Source: Methanosarcina sp. (GTDB lineage Archaea > Halobacteriota > Methanosarcinia > Methanosarcinales > Methanosarcinaceae). Taken from it: a stretch of DNA of 13,626 nucleotides. Shown here piece by piece: positions 11,634-13,626 of the stretch. Position numbers and translations under genes: made by a program. Location: the NCBI GenBank assembly GCA_013331265.1, contig DUGS01000159.1:12563-26188 (forward strand). The letters run 5' to 3'. The first letter of the stretch is position 1, and each line of letters opens with the position of its first letter. Under the pieces are notes generated by a model. That model saw only the letters and a program-made list of their open reading frames with translations, was not told the DNA's origin and did not search any database.

Positions 11634-13562
11634 ATGAAACGTAAAGAATTTCGGGAACTTGTCTCTGTAGAAGAAGCACGAAAAATAATAAACAGCCTTC
11701 AGGTCCTTCCAGAAAAGGAAAATCTGGCCCTCGAAAATGCCCGCGAAAAAACTCTTGCAGAGGATATAGTCACCGAAATCAATGTACCTCCCTTCCCAAG
11801 AGCGGTTATGGACGGCTATGCTGTTAGAGCAGAAGATACCTATACCAGAAGTGGAACAAAACCTGTAAAACTTAAACTCCTTGGGAATATCCCCGCAGGA
11901 TCGGATGCAAAATTCAAGGTTTCGGCAGGAGAAGCCGTGGAGATTGCGACAGGAGCTCCTATTCCCGAAGGAGCTGATGCTGTTGTTATGGTAGAGTATA
12001 CGTCTGAAGAAAACGGGACTGTATCTATCTTCAGTCCTGTAACTGTGGGGGAAAATATCATGAAAGCAGGTTCCGATATCCTCAAAGGGGAAAGGGTGCT
12101 GCGCACGGGAAGGAAACTCGGCACAAGAGAAATCGGGGTTCTGGCTTCCATAGGTAAAAAAGAAGTCCCCGTACTCAGGCTTCCCGTAGGGATAATTTCG
12201 ACCGGAGACGAACTCGTCAGCCCTGGAGAAAATCTGGCTCAGGGGAAGATATATGACGCAAACTCTTATACGCTGCATGCAGGAATTCAGGAATGCGGAG
12301 CTCTCCCTCTGCTTTATGGGATTGTGAAGGATGATGAGAGAGTAATGAGAAAGGTACTTGAAACTGCAGTTTCTGAGTGCGCCCTTGTCCTGACCTCGGG
12401 AAGCACGTCCTCCGGGTCAGGGGATGTAATGTACAGGTTAATAGACGAAGCAGGGGAGACCCTTGCCCACGGGATCAACATAAAACCAGGAAAACCTGTT
12501 ATTATTGGCGTCATAAAAGGCGTCCCGGTTATAGGGCTTCCCGGGAACCCCACATCTGCTTTAATGATCTTCAATGAATTTGTGGCTCCTCTGCTTAGAA
12601 AATCCCTTGGAGCGGAGTCCGGAGTCAGAAAAAAGGAAAAAGGAATAATGGGTACTGACCTGCGCTCTGAGGGGAGGCAGCAGCTACTTCCCGTAGGAAT
12701 GGTCAGGGGAAGAGTTTATCCCGCAGACCGGGGCTCAGGCGCCATAACCTCCCTTTCCGGAGCAGACGGCTTTATAGAAATCCCTTCAAAGACGGAGTTT
12801 ATAGAAGCAGGCACTCCAGTGGAAGTGACCCTTTTTGGAGAAGTTGAAAAACCAGACCTCCTGATAGCAGGTGGTTTCTGCCCTGGACTTGACGTTCTGG
12901 AAGACCTCAGCGGGCTTCGGTTCAGAACACTTTACACGAGTTCAAGCGGGGGTTTCAGTGCAATTGCTGCAAAGACGGCTGATATTGCAGGCGTGAATAT
13001 GCCCTCAAAATCAAAAGGGCAGGCAGGGACTCTGTACAATATCCCAACAATCGAGAGTATGAGGCTTTCAGGTGCTGTACTTGTCAAGGGGTACAGGCGG
13101 GAAGCCGGGCTCCTTGTCAAGCAGGACAGCCCGATTACCGGACTTGAGGCCCTGCCAGGCAAGCGTTTGATTAACCGTAACAGGGGTTCGGGTGCAAGGG
13201 CACTCCTTGAGATGAAAATAGAGGAACTTGCAGGAGAAAAGGGAATAAGCAAAAAAGAGTTTACAGACTCGATACCTGGATACTCTTCCGGAGCGAAATC
13301 CGAAGTTGCAGTCTGCGAGGCCGTTCTTTCGGGGAAGGCGGATGCAGGAGTGGGTTTAAAGAACTGTGCGGAAAAAAATAGAGACCTGAAATTCATAAAA
13401 TTCGCAGAAGAGGAATATGACTTCCTGATCAGAAAAGAGGTCCTCAATACTCCTGAAGTCAAAAAGTTTCTTCAAACTCTTGGCTCTTCAGAATTTGCCT
13501 CAAAACTTCCGGTAGGGCTGCAGGTATATGAGAGAACCGGAGAGATTATTCCTTTAGAATGA
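11634..13562 (+). CDS. moeA: Molybdopterin molybdenumtransferase MoeA fused to a PBP-like domain
   Basis: MoeA inserts molybdenum or tungsten into adenylylated molybdopterin, completing the pterin cofactor that formylmethanofuran dehydrogenase needs in methanogens. Domains: MoeA N-terminal region (about 10-175; PPFPRAVMDGYAV 52-64, ATGAPIPEGADAVVMVE 105-121), MogA-like cofactor-binding domain (183-320; STGDEL 189-194, GKPVI 286-290, GLPGNPTSA 301-309), MoeA C-terminal domain (about 335-402), then a periplasmic-binding-protein-like domain (about 408-642) absent from E. coli MoeA. The loop usually written SGGVSVG is SGSTSSGSG here (255-263). The extra domain may sense or bind molybdate, tungstate or cofactor; this is inference. 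No signal peptide is present, so it is cytoplasmic. Of three possible starts (TTG 11625, ATG 11628, ATG 11634) the last has the best spacing from AGGG (11620-11623). Confidence 0.93.
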   Translation: MKRKEFRELVSVEEARKIINSLQVLPEKENLALENAREKTLAEDIVTEINVPPFPRAVMDGYAVRAEDTYTRSGTKPVKLKLLGNIPAGSDAKFKVSAGEAVEIATGAPIPEGADAVVMVEYTSEENGTVSIFSPVTVGENIMKAGSDILKGERVLRTGRKLGTREIGVLASIGKKEVPVLRLPVGIISTGDELVSPGENLAQGKIYDANSYTLHAGIQECGALPLLYGIVKDDERVMRKVLETAVSECALVLTSGSTSSGSGDVMYRLIDEAGETLAHGINIKPGKPVIIGVIKGVPVIGLPGNPTSALMIFNEFVAPLLRKSLGAESGVRKKEKGIMGTDLRSEGRQQLLPVGMVRGRVYPADRGSGAITSLSGADGFIEIPSKTEFIEAGTPVEVTLFGEVEKPDLLIAGGFCPGLDVLEDLSGLRFRTLYTSSSGGFSAIAAKTADIAGVNMPSKSKGQAGTLYNIPTIESMRLSGAVLVKGYRREAGLLVKQDSPITGLEALPGKRLINRNRGSGARALLEMKIEELAGEKGISKKEFTDSIPGYSSGAKSEVAVCEAVLSGKADAGVGLKNCAEKNRDLKFIKFAEEEYDFLIRKEVLNTPEVKKFLQTLGSSEFASKLPVGLQVYERTGEIIPLE

Positions 13563-13626
13563 AGGTGCTTGTTATCCATAATCAACACATGGCTGCCCAT
13601 CAATAAGGTTTAAATATTATTATTAT
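13563..13626. other. Non-coding window edge with possible promoter
   Basis: After the moeA stop there is no terminator-like hairpin. The final bases contain AAGGTTTAAATATTATTATT, in which the TTTAAATATT resembles an archaeal TATA box with a purine-rich element before it. It may drive a gene beyond the window edge. Confidence 0.3.

Noticed and set aside
11631..12278. 215-codon open frame on the minus strand within moeA
   Set aside because: Antisense to strongly conserved MoeA motifs; its composition (Ser/Phe-rich) is that of a shadow frame.

Overview
The window looks like chromosome from a methanogenic archaeon of the Methanosarcina type. Evidence: archaeal TATA boxes instead of bacterial -35/-10 elements, ribosome-binding sites that match the archaeal 16S tail (GGAG/GGTGAT), U-run terminators, moderate GC with A-rich spacers, two AGR-decoding arginine tRNAs, and family members typical of methanogens (a MoeA with a fused C-terminal ligand-binding-like domain, a DtxR/FeoB pair, a BioY/ECF transporter). 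The species cannot be fixed from sequence alone. Most of the window is housekeeping and nutrient or metal homeostasis. There is no insertion sequence, CRISPR array, prophage or toxin-antitoxin pair.

Layout. (1) Bases 1-2810, minus strand: an iron-uptake operon, a DtxR-family repressor followed by FeoB, behind a promoter with a TTAGG-N4-CCTAA palindrome near the predicted transcription start. (2) 2858-3444: a tandem repeat, then a short GNAT acetyltransferase (minus) with its own terminator. (3) 3670-3744: tRNA-Arg(CCT), minus. (4) 4012-7358, plus: a biotin uptake locus (bioY, two ECF ATPases, the ECF transmembrane subunit). A close match to the BirA operator lies at the predicted bioY start site, and a second degenerate copy follows. 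(5) 7416-9153, plus: a two-gene metal-efflux operon. An ArsR/SmtB sensor carries both an alpha3 CVC motif and a complete SmtB-like alpha5 zinc site. It overlaps a cysteine-rich permease of the SO_0444/YraQ type and has a perfect operator. (6) 9250-9711: a PspC-domain protein with a charged N-terminal tail and probably a leaderless mRNA. (7) 9971-10045: tRNA-Arg(TCT), minus. (8) 10393-11271: branched-chain aminotransferase IlvE after a long leader that can fold. (9) 11272-11633: terminator, tandem repeats and promoter region. (10) 11634-13562: MoeA fused to a periplasmic-binding-protein-like domain.

How the genes work together. Three modules each pair a transporter with a visible control site: DtxR/FeoB for iron, BirA box/BioY-ECF for biotin, and ArsR/permease for zinc or a related soft metal. 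The most informative parts of the window are the non-coding ones: the BirA boxes, a mutually exclusive hairpin pair between bioY and the ECF ATPase genes, the ArsR operator tied to a start-codon ambiguity, and the IlvE leader. I found no clearly new multi-gene system; the ilvE leader is the best candidate for something undescribed.
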